A stretch of 64,000 nt of DNA from Hippea maritima DSM 10411. GTDB taxonomy: Bacteria > Campylobacterota_A > Desulfurellia > Desulfurellales > Hippeaceae. The stretch lies in the NCBI RefSeq assembly GCF_000194135.1, contig NC_015318.1:124001-188000 (forward strand). Reading direction: 5' to 3'. Positions within the stretch are counted from its first letter, which is position 1. Every line of letters starts with the position of its first letter. Shown one piece after another: positions 35,221 through 43,620 of this stretch. The notes under the pieces are model-generated. The model did no database searches, was not told where the DNA came from, and worked only from the letters and a program-made list of their open reading frames with translations. Position numbers and translations under genes: made by a program.

Positions 35221-35553
35221 ATGCTTACTTTAATGGTCATACTTCAGGTATTTTTAGGCCTAATTCTTGTTGGGTTGATTTTGTTACAGAAAGGAAAGGG
35301 TGCAGAAATGGGCGTTGCGTTCGGAACAGGAGCAGCCGATACATTATTTGGCCCAACAGGTGCTATGAGTTTTCTTGCCAAGATAACTTGGGGCTTGGCT
35401 TTTGTTTTCATGCTTAACTCAATCGGCATTTCATATATAATTTACAAATCCAATACTTCTTCTATAACAACGAGCATACCAACGACAACGACCCAAACAA
35501 ACAAAACAGCTAATGTGCCAGTTAATCCAGAAACAAAGCCAATAACAAAGTAG
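35221..35553 (+). CDS. secG: Preprotein translocase subunit SecG
   Basis: A 110-residue protein with two hydrophobic helices (about residues 2-21 and 54-73) flanking the conserved loop LLQKGKGAEMGVAFGTGAADTLFGPTGAMSFLAKITWGLAFVFM. This is the SecG pattern. A Thr-rich tail follows. It is the small accessory subunit of the SecYEG channel. It starts immediately after the tpiA stop with no gap, the common gap-pgk-tpiA-secG arrangement. Confidence 0.92.
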   Translation: MLTLMVILQVFLGLILVGLILLQKGKGAEMGVAFGTGAADTLFGPTGAMSFLAKITWGLAFVFMLNSIGISYIIYKSNTSSITTSIPTTTTQTNKTANVPVNPETKPITK

Positions 35554-35554
35554 C

Positions 35555-37087
35555 ATGAAAAGGCTTCTGCTTTTAGTTTGCTTTGTCTTTATTTTTTTTG
35601 TTCAGGCAGAAGCCTCTATTGTTTATTTTTCTTTGGGTGCAAATCCAAAGCGGTTCATACCTTTCTTAGCTGTAGATTCATCAAGCGGTGAAATATCTTC
35701 CTATATTTTTAATGGTCTTTTAAAACTTGATAAGAATATGAAAATAGTCGGTGATTTGGCTAAAAGCTATGAATTCGAAGATGGTGGCAAAAAAATTATA
35801 TTTCATTTGAGAAAAAATGTATACTGGCAAGATAGAGTTAAATTTAGTGTCAAGGATGTTATTTTTACTTATAAACTTATAACAGACCCCAAGACACCTA
35901 CACCTTATGCAGGGAAGTATAAGCTCATAAAAAAGATATATGCACCTGATAACTACACGGTGGTTGTTGAGTATCCTTATCCGTTTAAACCTGCTCTTTA
36001 TTCCTGGATGATGGGTATTGTCCCTGAGCATCTGCTTAAAAACTCAAAAAGTATAGCTACTGATGAGTTTAATAGAAAGCCTATAGGAACAGGTCCGTAT
36101 AAACTAATAGAATGGAAAAATGCCCAATATTTAAAATTAGAGGCGTTTGACGGGTATTTTATACACAAGCCAAATATAGACACAGTGATCTATAAAATCA
36201 TACCAGATTCCACAACAGCCCTTCTTGTGTTGAAAAACGGTAAATTAGATATGCTCTCTTTAACGCCACTTCAGTACAAATACGAATTTAAAGGCAAATA
36301 CAGAAATAGATATAGAATCTACTTTGAGCCATCATCGGGCTATACATTTCTGGGTTTTAATTTGAAGCTTAAGATGTTTAGTGATGTGAGAGTTAGGAAG
36401 GCTATCTGTATGGCTATAGACAGGCAGCAGATAAAGAAAACAATTCTATTTGGGTTTGGAAAGGTTGCAGACTCTATTTATCCTGTAAACTCTCCGTTTT
36501 TTTCAGATAAGACAGTATGTAGATATAACCCAGAAGGGGCAACTAAACTACTTGAGTCTTTAGGCTATAGAATGGCTAAGGATGGATTTTTGTATAAAAA
36601 TGGACATAAATTTGAGTTTACTCTTTATACAAACCAGGGAAACACGCAGAGAAAATATGCGGCTATTATGATTCAGCAATATTTAAGAAAAATAGGCATT
36701 GACATGAAAATCAGAATAATGGAATGGCAGGCATTTTTGAACATGGTTAACGAAAGGCATTTCGATGCAATAATATTGGGCTGGCAACTTGGAGCTGATC
36801 CAGATCAATACTCTCTATGGGACTCAAAAAGCGATTTTAAGGGTGGATTTAATTTCGTGGGCTTTCATGATAAAAGGGTTGATAAGCTTATAGAAAAGGC
36901 AAGGGTAACTTTCGATAAAGCCAAAAGCAGGAAACTGTATTCAAAAATCAATGATTTAATTGTGCATCAATATCCTTACATATTTTTGTACTATCCAACA
37001 TCAATAGTCGCAATAAACCGAAAAATTAAAGGAATAAAACCGACCAATGCCGGTATTATGTATAACTTTATAGATTGGCGCTATTAA
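35555..37087 (+). CDS. Peptide/oligopeptide-type ABC transporter substrate-binding protein (family 5), orphan
   Basis: A 510-residue exported protein with a signal peptide (MKRLLLLVCFVFIFFVQAEA) and no lipobox Cys. It shows the SBP_bac_5 (DppA/OppA) landmarks: GLLKLDKNMKIVGDLAKSYEFEDGGKKIIFHLRKNVYWQD, GTGPYKLIEW, SDVRVRKAICMAIDRQQI and VNERHFDAIILGWQLGADPD. It would bind peptides or other solutes in the periplasm. It begins 1 nt after the secG stop, so it depends on that operon for expression. No permease or ATPase genes accompany it in this window. Its last 4 nt overlap the convergent ferredoxin gene. Confidence 0.88.
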   Translation: MKRLLLLVCFVFIFFVQAEASIVYFSLGANPKRFIPFLAVDSSSGEISSYIFNGLLKLDKNMKIVGDLAKSYEFEDGGKKIIFHLRKNVYWQDRVKFSVKDVIFTYKLITDPKTPTPYAGKYKLIKKIYAPDNYTVVVEYPYPFKPALYSWMMGIVPEHLLKNSKSIATDEFNRKPIGTGPYKLIEWKNAQYLKLEAFDGYFIHKPNIDTVIYKIIPDSTTALLVLKNGKLDMLSLTPLQYKYEFKGKYRNRYRIYFEPSSGYTFLGFNLKLKMFSDVRVRKAICMAIDRQQIKKTILFGFGKVADSIYPVNSPFFSDKTVCRYNPEGATKLLESLGYRMAKDGFLYKNGHKFEFTLYTNQGNTQRKYAAIMIQQYLRKIGIDMKIRIMEWQAFLNMVNERHFDAIILGWQLGADPDQYSLWDSKSDFKGGFNFVGFHDKRVDKLIEKARVTFDKAKSRKLYSKINDLIVHQYPYIFLYYPTSIVAINRKIKGIKPTNAGIMYNFIDWRY

Positions 37088-37500
37088 ATTTCATTCTCTA
37101 AATTCATAGCCTTAACAGGGCAAACTTTAACACAATAACCACAGGCTATACATCTATCTTTGTAGAGATCAACCCTCATTGTTTTTCTGTCGTTTATGGT
37201 TAGAGCCTGGGTTGGGCATACGGCAACACAGAAACCGCAATGATAACATTTTTCCTCATTCCGTTTGATACTCTCTTCAACGAATGTAAGCTCTACGCCA
37301 TTTTGTTTCAGGTAGTCTATGCCTTTATAAAAGGCTTTGTCCTCTCCAGATATCTCAAGGGTCAAAACCCCTTCTTTTCTGGGAAAGATGTTGGCTTTCA
37401 TTATATTAAAGGTTAAATCGTATTTTTTGCAGATGTCGGATATTAAGGGTTTATCTGCTATATCTTTTGGAAACCTTAAAACTATCTTTTTTGATATCAT
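37084..37500 (-). CDS. NIL-domain ferredoxin (homocysteine biosynthesis partner)
   Basis: A 138-residue protein joining an N-terminal NIL domain (about 1-78, ligand-binding fold seen in MetN-type ATPases) to a two-[4Fe-4S] ferredoxin with CYHCGFCVAVCP and CIACGYCVKVCP. In methanogens the MA1822-type NIL-ferredoxin works with the DUF39 protein MA1821 to make homocysteine from aspartate semialdehyde and sulfide. Here the DUF39 gene is two genes upstream in the same operon. It probably supplies electrons for that reaction. Confidence 0.88.
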   Translation of the reverse strand: MISKKIVLRFPKDIADKPLISDICKKYDLTFNIMKANIFPRKEGVLTLEISGEDKAFYKGIDYLKQNGVELTFVEESIKRNEEKCYHCGFCVAVCPTQALTINDRKTMRVDLYKDRCIACGYCVKVCPVKAMNLENEI

Positions 37501-37509
37501 CTCTCCTCC

Positions 37510-38217
37510 TTAAACAACTTTTAAATTCCCCCAGATACCTAGTTTTTTATCTTTTATAAACAGACATCCAATTATGTTTTTTGACTTGGCAAACTCTATG
37601 GCTTTATCTATATCGCTTTCTTCTTTGATTAGATTAGCCGTTTTTGTGGCCAAAGCATCGGCTTTTGCGCAATCTTTATCGACTATCATTGCAAGATCTG
37701 CTCTTCCTAAGCTCAAAGATGGGCCTATCTTTGAGCTTGATGAGCATATTCCACAACCTAAACCGGTGCAACTTAGGTTTATGGCTAATTTATCTTTAAA
37801 ATAGGGATTTGTGGTAAATACACCTATAGTTGCTTGTTTATTTAATTTTAAAAATACATCACCACCATTTTCCACTATACATTCATTGCACTCTTTTAAG
37901 AGATTTTTGCCTATAAATTCAGCTACAGCACCCGCTACGGCAGCCATAGGTCCAACGCCTGCAATCCTTGCTGCCTCTATCATAGCCTGTGCTATTTTAG
38001 GCGCTTTTTTGTCTTGTTTTATTGGGGTTAGAGAGCTTAAAAAATCTTTTCTTTTTTCTATATATATTTCAAGCTCATCGATGAGTTTTTTCAAGTATTT
38101 AAACACTTCAAACCTTGCATTTTTACAGCTTTTGATAAATAAATTACTCTTTTTATATGAGACCTCAAAAGATTCAAATCCTTCAAGGTTAAATAGCTCT
38201 CTATAGACCCTTCTCAT
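37510..38217 (-). CDS. UPF0280 family protein
   Basis: A 235-residue protein of the UPF0280 family, recognised from MIEAARIAGVGPMAAVAGAVAEFIG, ECIVENGGDVFLKLN, SCTGLGCGICSSSSKIGPSLSLGRADLAMIV and the terminal AKSKNIIGCLFIKDKKLGIWG. The family resembles the ApbE fold but has no established reaction. The gene overlaps the HcyBio gene by 17 nt and precedes the NIL-ferredoxin by 9 nt. It is therefore locked into the homocysteine operon. A role in that pathway or in its cofactor supply is an inference from linkage. Confidence 0.85.
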   Translation of the reverse strand: MRRVYRELFNLEGFESFEVSYKKSNLFIKSCKNARFEVFKYLKKLIDELEIYIEKRKDFLSSLTPIKQDKKAPKIAQAMIEAARIAGVGPMAAVAGAVAEFIGKNLLKECNECIVENGGDVFLKLNKQATIGVFTTNPYFKDKLAINLSCTGLGCGICSSSSKIGPSLSLGRADLAMIVDKDCAKADALATKTANLIKEESDIDKAIEFAKSKNIIGCLFIKDKKLGIWGNLKVV

Positions 38218-39412
38218 ATTGCTTCAAGTATTTTAAAGGTTTATAATCTTTTGAAGTGGGTAAATTCATCGATGGCCTTGTCAAATAGAACTTTTTATCC
38301 ATTATCCACTGTTTTAGTGTTTCTGCTACCTTCATAGCGCCGACGTAGCTTGAAAGCGGTGCTGTTGGCACTTTTTTACCATTTACCGTTATAAAGCCGC
38401 TTCTTAGTTCCTTGTAGTTTGTTAGGCCGTAGTTGTTGTCTATCTTTAGTGGATAGTCATGGCCATAATCAAATATGTATGCATCTATCTCCTCATCTCT
38501 AACAGAGGTAAAGAAAGCCATCTCTTCGTTTAAAATTGGTATAGGTATGCCTACACCAATACTTAATGAAGCACCATATCCCAAAATCGATGCCCCTTTG
38601 ACAAAGTCTGGGTTCATTTGTTTCATATCCCCCATAACGGCTATTGCCCCAGCACCGGTTTTTGGAACCCCTCTTTTATTCCTTTCCTCGTCAGGATTAT
38701 GCTGTGTTCCATGATAGATTACATACCCTACACCACCACCTAAAAATATCCTCGTGCCTATACCTATAGTCAGATAGAATGGATCATTGAGAAGTGGGGA
38801 CAATTGACCTGATGATGAGTAGGTGGCATTTGCAAAGTTGGGCTTTAACACACCCATATAAGTGTAGATGGTTTTGCCTGTGGAGTTTACGGCTACTGAG
38901 TAGTTCTGATAGGCGTTTCTTGGGCTCATGAGTGTTGCTTGTCTCAGATCATCTATAGTTATCTCCATCTCTATATGCTTTGCCGGATAACAGTCGGTTG
39001 TGTACCCCTCGGCTATAAGTTTTACAGGTTTTCTGGCTATTAAATCTTCTATTACATGGCCTCCGCCATATTCAAATCTACCTGGGTGAACAGCATTTAA
39101 AGGATCTCCCTCTTTTACAGCTGTTGCACCTAAATAACAATCTACAGCTGCAATTGCACCATAGGCCTCAACATCATTTAGCCAAACCTTCGAAGCTTTT
39201 ATTTTTGGCGATGTATGACCGAAGTTTATCAAGGCTCCGCTTGAACACATGGTTCCAAATGTGCCGGTAGTTACAACATCCACCTTTTTAGCAGCTCCGA
39301 CAAAGCCCTCTTTTTCAACTATATCTATCATTTCCTCGGCATTTACAACTACAGCTTCTCCCTTTTTTATCTTCTCATTAATCTCTTCTATGGTTTTGTT
39401 TACCTCAAACAC
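38201..39412 (-). CDS. Homocysteine biosynthesis protein (HcyBio/DUF39)
   Basis: I start at GTG 39410-39412 (403 residues). A GTGGAGG ribosome site lies 7 nt upstream, and the longer frame begins with a TTG and no such site. The protein matches DUF39: TTGTFGTMCSSGALINFGHT with the conserved Cys56, VDCYLGATA, NAVHPGRFEYGGGHVIEDLIA, LMSPRNAYQNYSVAVNST and GGGVGYVIYHGTQHNP. Characterised archaeal members convert aspartate semialdehyde plus sulfide to homocysteine with a NIL-ferredoxin. It is encoded with UPF0280 and NIL-ferredoxin genes. This route suits a sulfide-producing anaerobe. Confidence 0.9.
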   Translation of the reverse strand: MFEVNKTIEEINEKIKKGEAVVVNAEEMIDIVEKEGFVGAAKKVDVVTTGTFGTMCSSGALINFGHTSPKIKASKVWLNDVEAYGAIAAVDCYLGATAVKEGDPLNAVHPGRFEYGGGHVIEDLIARKPVKLIAEGYTTDCYPAKHIEMEITIDDLRQATLMSPRNAYQNYSVAVNSTGKTIYTYMGVLKPNFANATYSSSGQLSPLLNDPFYLTIGIGTRIFLGGGVGYVIYHGTQHNPDEERNKRGVPKTGAGAIAVMGDMKQMNPDFVKGASILGYGASLSIGVGIPIPILNEEMAFFTSVRDEEIDAYIFDYGHDYPLKIDNNYGLTNYKELRSGFITVNGKKVPTAPLSSYVGAMKVAETLKQWIMDKKFYLTRPSMNLPTSKDYKPLKYLKQYEKGL

Positions 39413-39445
39413 GCCAAAACCTCCACACCAATTGATTGAACAAAA

Positions 39446-39474
39446 CAAATACCACTAAAATCATTCAAAGTCAA
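39446..39474 (-). promoter_or_regulatory. Predicted promoter of the HcyBio operon
   Basis: On the minus strand TTGACT (39469-39474) and TATTTG (39446-39451) are separated by 17 bp, about 34 nt before the GTG start. No S-box or other recognisable methionine riboswitch was seen in the 39413-39626 gap. Confidence 0.5.
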
Positions 39475-39577
39475 CCGCTTGCCTTTTTTATTGGTTTTTG
39501 CTCCGAATTCTCTTATAACTTTTTGTTTAGAGGTGTTTGAGTTTATGGATAAAACAAAGGGCTTAATGAATCGTAAA

Positions 39578-39605
39578 TTGAAAACTTTAGTTTTTGTGTT
39601 ATACT
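39578..39605 (+). promoter_or_regulatory. Predicted promoter of yggS and the NAD salvage genes
   Basis: TTGAAA (39578-39583) and TATACT (39600-39605) are separated by 16 bp. They precede an AAAGAGGTGAG ribosome site and the ATG at 39627. Confidence 0.6.
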
Positions 39606-39626
39606 TAGCAAAAAAGAGGTGAGATT

Positions 39627-40298
39627 ATGTCCATTAAGGAAAGAACGGAGGCACTGCTTAGAGAAATACCAGAGGGCGTAATAGTTGAAGCAGCAGCTAA
39701 AACAAGAACGGCCGATGAAATCCTTCAGGTAATAGATGCAGGTATAACGGTAATTGGTCAAAACTATATTAAGGATTTAAGGGCTGTATACGATAAAATC
39801 GGCAAAAAGGCCAAATGGCACTTTATAGGTTCTGTGAAAAATCAGAAGAATGAGTTATTCAGGACAAAATACCTCAAGATCATAAATATGATAGAAACCA
39901 TAGACAGCTTTGAGGACGCAGAAAGGCTGAGTAAAAAATGTGAGGCTATATCAAAGGTAATGCCTATCTTAATCGAGATAAACTCAGCCGAGGAGCCTCA
40001 GAAAAGCGGCGTTATGCCTGATGATGCAATAAACCTTATAAAACATATAAGTCTCCTTAAAAATATACGTGTAGAAGGTCTTATGACCATGGGAAAGGCC
40101 ACTGAAGAACCTGAGGATGCACGGATTTATTTTAAACTAACCAAACAGATCTTTGATGAAGTTAAACGCCTGGGCATCGATAATGTTGAGATGAAATATC
40201 TATCTATGGGCATGACAGATACATACAAGATAGCAATACAGGAAGGGGCAAATATCGTCAGAATAGGAACGGCTATATTCGGACCGCGCAAGGCTTGA
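39627..40298 (+). CDS. yggS: YggS/PROSC family pyridoxal-phosphate-binding protein
   Basis: A 223-residue member of the YggS/PLPBP family: AAAKTRTADEILQVIDAG carries the PLP-binding Lys (about residue 25), then WHFIGSVKNQKN, IETIDSFEDAERLSKK, PILIEINSAEEPQKSGVMPDDA, GLMTMGKATEEPEDARIYF and the phosphate-binding YLSMGMTDTYKIAIQEGANIVRIGTAIFG. It is a single-domain PLP carrier involved in vitamin B6 homeostasis. The usual GENRVQE motif is replaced by GQNYIKD. It leads a plus-strand group ahead of the NAD salvage genes. Confidence 0.87.
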   Translation: MSIKERTEALLREIPEGVIVEAAAKTRTADEILQVIDAGITVIGQNYIKDLRAVYDKIGKKAKWHFIGSVKNQKNELFRTKYLKIINMIETIDSFEDAERLSKKCEAISKVMPILIEINSAEEPQKSGVMPDDAINLIKHISLLKNIRVEGLMTMGKATEEPEDARIYFKLTKQIFDEVKRLGIDNVEMKYLSMGMTDTYKIAIQEGANIVRIGTAIFGPRKA

Positions 40299-40345
40299 TT
40301 TTGTTCATATTTAGGTGTATCTTTGCCACTGTTTGGAGGTGAACT

Positions 40346-40861
40346 ATGAAAGAGGCTGTATTGGTTGTTGATATGCTAAACGATTTTACCCTTGATAGCG
40401 CTCCTCTTAAGGTTAAAGAAAATGCCAAAATAATACCCAATATAAAAGCGTTGCTGGATGAAAAAAGAAAAAGCGGTACCGCAGTAATATATGTTTGTGA
40501 TGCCCATGCGGAGGATGACAAAGAGTTTAAAATATGGCCAAAGCACTGCGTTAGGGGTAGCAAGGGTGCAGAAATAGTGGATGAGCTAAAACCTCAGGAA
40601 GGTGATTTTATAGTTGAAAAAACTACATATGATGGTTTTTATAACACTGAGTTGGATAGTCTCCTAAAGCAGCTTGGCGTGAAAAAACTAATAATTACAG
40701 GTTGCGTTATAAATATTTGCATAATGTATACAGCATCCAGCGCCGTTTTAAGGGGTTATGAGGTTGAAATACCCCTAAATTGTGTGTCTGCCTTGGATGA
40801 GCTATCCAGACAGTGTGCTATTGCTCAGTTTAAAAATGTTCTCAATGTAAAACTCTCATAA
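40346..40861 (+). CDS. Nicotinamidase/isochorismatase family cysteine hydrolase (likely nicotinamidase)
   Basis: A 171-residue cysteine hydrolase with the D-K-C catalytic triad visible: Asp in VVDMLNDFTL, Lys in VEKTTYDGFYNT and Cys in ITGCVINICIMYTA. Metal-binding residues are likely in the VCDAHAEDD and KIWPKHCVRGSKGAEI segments. Directly downstream (15 nt) is a nicotinate phosphoribosyltransferase gene. The favoured reaction is therefore nicotinamide to nicotinic acid for NAD salvage, but other isochorismatase-like amidases share this fold. Confidence 0.85.
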   Translation: MKEAVLVVDMLNDFTLDSAPLKVKENAKIIPNIKALLDEKRKSGTAVIYVCDAHAEDDKEFKIWPKHCVRGSKGAEIVDELKPQEGDFIVEKTTYDGFYNTELDSLLKQLGVKKLIITGCVINICIMYTASSAVLRGYEVEIPLNCVSALDELSRQCAIAQFKNVLNVKLS

Positions 40862-40876
40862 AAAGGAGAAAAAGGG

Positions 40877-42025
40877 ATGTATATAGCGGATGAGGCGGTA
40901 ATAAAATCTGGAAAGATAACAGATGTTTACTTTGAAAGGGCTCTTGAGGTAATTCAAGCAAAGGATCTTGATAAAACGGTAAAAGCCGAGATAACTGTAA
41001 AGGGATTACCTGAAGGCTATGATTGGGCTGTGTTTTGTGGGCTTGAGGAGGTGCTTGAGCTATTAAGCAGCAAGCAGGTAAATGTTAGGGCTATACCGGA
41101 AGGCACGGTATTTAGGGAAAACCAGCCTGTTATTGAGATAGAGGGTAAATATTCTGAATTTGCCGTTTATGAAACGGCTATTTTGGGTTTTTTGTGTGAG
41201 GAATCAGGTGTTGCAACCAAATCCGCAAGGATGAAAAAGGCTGCTGGTGGAAAAACCGTTTTATCATTTGGTGCAAGAAGAATGCATCCGGCTGTTGCAC
41301 CGGCTATTGAAAGGGCTGCATACATAGGTGGATGTGATGGCTTTTCAACTGTTGCTGCAGGTGATATGCTTGGTATAAAACCATCGGGAACCATGCCGCA
41401 CTCCTTAATGCTTCTGATAGGGGATACCCTAAAAGCGGCTGAATACTTCGATGAGGTTGTTAGTAGCAACGTGCCTCGTGTTGTTCTTATAGACACATAC
41501 GGGGATGAAAAGTTTGAGACGATTAGGGTAGCAGAAAGGCTCAACAAAAAACTCAGCGGCATAAGATTGGATACACCATCCTCAAGAAGGGGTAATATGC
41601 AAAAGATTTTAGAAGAGTTGCGATGGGAGTTGGACATAAGGGGCTTTAAGCATGTTCAATTGTTTGTTAGTGGCGGTTTGAATGAAGAAAAGATCAAAGA
41701 GATAGCAGACTTAGCTGATGGGTTTGGCGTAGGAACAAGCATAAGCAATGCGCCTACAATTGATTTTTCTATGGATATCGTTGAGATAGAAGGAAAGCCG
41801 ATAGCGAAAAAGGGAAAGATGTCAGGCTCAAAAAGCTTTTTAAGGTGCAATAAATGTTTTGCAAGCAGGGTTGTGCCATACACAACATCCCAGGTTGAAT
41901 GCAACTGCGGTGGTGTTATGGAAGATTTGCTTGGCTATAAAATAAGAAACGGAAAACTCATATGTGAGTTTGAAGATATCAAAACCATAAAGGACAGGTG
42001 TTTCAGGGAGCTAAGGCATGTATAA
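40877..42025 (+). CDS. pncB: Nicotinate phosphoribosyltransferase, archaeal-type short form
   Basis: A 382-residue NAPRTase of the short type found in archaea and some thermophiles. It has FRENQPVIEIEGKYSEFAVYETAILGFLCEESGVATKSARMKKAAGGKTVLSFGARRMHPAVAPAIERAAYIGGCDGFSTVAAG, SGTMPHSLML, IRLDTPSSRRGN and SGGLNEEKIKEIADLADGFGVGTSI. A C-terminal zinc-ribbon-like part carries CNKC and CNCGG. It joins nicotinic acid to PRPP to make NaMN. It overlaps tatD by 8 nt and follows the nicotinamidase-like gene. Confidence 0.92.
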   Translation: MYIADEAVIKSGKITDVYFERALEVIQAKDLDKTVKAEITVKGLPEGYDWAVFCGLEEVLELLSSKQVNVRAIPEGTVFRENQPVIEIEGKYSEFAVYETAILGFLCEESGVATKSARMKKAAGGKTVLSFGARRMHPAVAPAIERAAYIGGCDGFSTVAAGDMLGIKPSGTMPHSLMLLIGDTLKAAEYFDEVVSSNVPRVVLIDTYGDEKFETIRVAERLNKKLSGIRLDTPSSRRGNMQKILEELRWELDIRGFKHVQLFVSGGLNEEKIKEIADLADGFGVGTSISNAPTIDFSMDIVEIEGKPIAKKGKMSGSKSFLRCNKCFASRVVPYTTSQVECNCGGVMEDLLGYKIRNGKLICEFEDIKTIKDRCFRELRHV

Positions 42026-42785
42026 GATTATTGATACCCATTGCCACATAGATATGGAGGAGTTTGAGCAGGATAGGGATGAGGTTATACAGCGCAGCAA
42101 GGCAGGAGGTGTAGATGCTATATTGGTTCCTGCCGTTGAACCTGAAGATTTTGATAAGGAGTTTAAGCTGACGCAGAGGTATGAGACTGTCTACCAAATG
42201 GTTGGTATACATCCACATGAGGCAAAAAAAGCCACACAGGATGCATTTGATAGAGCAATTGAATATCTAAACAAAAAGAAGTGTGTTGGTATTGGAGAGA
42301 TTGGACTTGACTATTACTATGAGCACTCGCCCAGAGATATACAAAAGGAGGTATTTGCCAATTTTTTGGATATTGCAACAGAGAACGGCATGCCTGTTTC
42401 TATACATTGCAGAGAGGCTGAGAGGGATTTAATTGACATAATAAGATCCAAGAAAGACTTAAAAGGTGTAATACACTGCTTTAGTGGCAATGATGAGCTT
42501 TTAAAAGCCGGGCTTGATTTGGGGCTGTATTTCGGTATAGGAGGTATCTTAACTTTTAAAAAGTCTACATTGAAAGATGTTGTTAAAGAAATACCGCTTG
42601 AGTTTATTGTTTTTGAAACTGATGCCCCTTATTTGGCTCCCGTTCCAAAAAGGGGCAAGAGAAACGAACCTTTGTATATATACTTTGTTATAGATAAAAT
42701 GGCAGAGATTACAGGAAAAGATGCAGTGGAGATATCAGATGTAGCCTACCATAATGCTTCTTCTGTTTTTAGCCTGGGTCTTTAG
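42018..42785 (+). CDS. tatD: TatD family metal-dependent hydrolase (DNase)
   Basis: A 255-residue TIM-barrel hydrolase with the TatD metal ligands: IDTHCHIDMEEF (HxH), GIGEIGLDYYYEHSPRD (Glu), VSIHCREAERD, GVIHCFSGNDELL and VFETDAPYLAPVPKRGKRNEP. Family members act as metal-dependent 3'-5' exonucleases. It overlaps the NAPRTase gene by 8 nt at its start. At its end it overlaps the convergent PAP2 gene by 17 nt. Confidence 0.93.
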   Translation: MYKIIDTHCHIDMEEFEQDRDEVIQRSKAGGVDAILVPAVEPEDFDKEFKLTQRYETVYQMVGIHPHEAKKATQDAFDRAIEYLNKKKCVGIGEIGLDYYYEHSPRDIQKEVFANFLDIATENGMPVSIHCREAERDLIDIIRSKKDLKGVIHCFSGNDELLKAGLDLGLYFGIGGILTFKKSTLKDVVKEIPLEFIVFETDAPYLAPVPKRGKRNEPLYIYFVIDKMAEITGKDAVEISDVAYHNASSVFSLGL

Positions 42786-43620
42786 GATAAAATATAGTTT
42801 TTGATGTAAAATAAACCAAAAATGCAATTATGATACCGCTTATAACATCACTGAAATAGTGATACCTTAAAACAAGCGTTGAAAGTATTAAGGATAGAAC
42901 TATAGGTAGAATAATAAGCGCTATTTTTCTGTTTTCATCCCAGAATAAAAGCACAACAAGTAGTGATATCTCTGTATGGCCGCTTGGGAAACAATCTTGT
43001 TTTATATGCTCCAATGCATTAAGCAATTGATGCACCGCATTAAATATAGCTCCACCGTTCAATGGCATATTGGCAAGATAATCCAAAGAGTAGCGTGGCC
43101 CAATGGCTGGTAGAAATATGTATCCTAAATAAGATAGATAGTAGCCTAAAGATAGGGCAAATAAACTATAGCTCAGTCGTTTTATCTTGTTTTTTGAGTA
43201 AAAATAGTAGATTACAAAGAATGGTAATACATAATAGGAAAGGTATGAAAGCTGTAGATAATCCACAAAACCTTTTATGTTGAAGATATTAAAAATTAAA
43301 GCGGCATCCTTGCCGAGAATAAGTCTGTCAAGTTTTATTAGAATGTAGTCTTTATTATGTGGGTTTATGTAGGGTACTATAAAACCTAAAGATTCAAAGA
43401 CAAAACCTATAAATATGTAGGGATAAAAATATCTCAGAAGTCTTATTATGCGATTATGTGTCTCGTTGTAGATGAGAAAGACAGTTGCTGCTATTATGCT
43501 AACATACATTAAAGCTATAACTGAGGGTTGTGGGATGGTTTGGTAATTTATGAGAGTTATTGATAGCATAAATATGTAGAAACCTAAGTTTATGTAGTCA
43601 AATAAGCGGATATTTTTCAT
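42769..43620 (-). CDS. PAP2 family membrane phosphatase (inositolphosphotransferase-like)
   Basis: A 283-residue protein with about six to seven hydrophobic helices. PAP2 motifs 2 and 3 are visible as CFPSGHTEISLL and RYHYFSDVISG, while motif 1 is weak (a LDRLILGK segment). The layout with the helices before the motifs resembles the Aur1/Ipt1-like PAP2 branch. It should hydrolyse or transfer a phosphate from a membrane lipid such as phosphatidate, phosphatidylglycerophosphate or a polyprenyl phosphate on the periplasmic side. It overlaps the diacylglycerol kinase-family gene by 4 nt, suggesting opposed steps on one lipid. Confidence 0.82.
   Translation of the reverse strand: MKNIRLFDYINLGFYIFMLSITLINYQTIPQPSVIALMYVSIIAATVFLIYNETHNRIIRLLRYFYPYIFIGFVFESLGFIVPYINPHNKDYILIKLDRLILGKDAALIFNIFNIKGFVDYLQLSYLSYYVLPFFVIYYFYSKNKIKRLSYSLFALSLGYYLSYLGYIFLPAIGPRYSLDYLANMPLNGGAIFNAVHQLLNALEHIKQDCFPSGHTEISLLVVLLFWDENRKIALIILPIVLSLILSTLVLRYHYFSDVISGIIIAFLVYFTSKTIFYPKDPG

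Noticed and set aside
39413-39626. A possible SAM or methionine riboswitch upstream of the homocysteine operon
   Set aside because: I looked for stacked hairpins and an adjacent terminator and found only an AT-rich promoter. The leader before the GTG is too short for known SAM riboswitches.
40346-42785. A complete NAD salvage and B6 operon as a new system
   Set aside because: Nicotinamidase, NAPRTase, YggS and TatD neighbours are ordinary housekeeping genes and need no new explanation.
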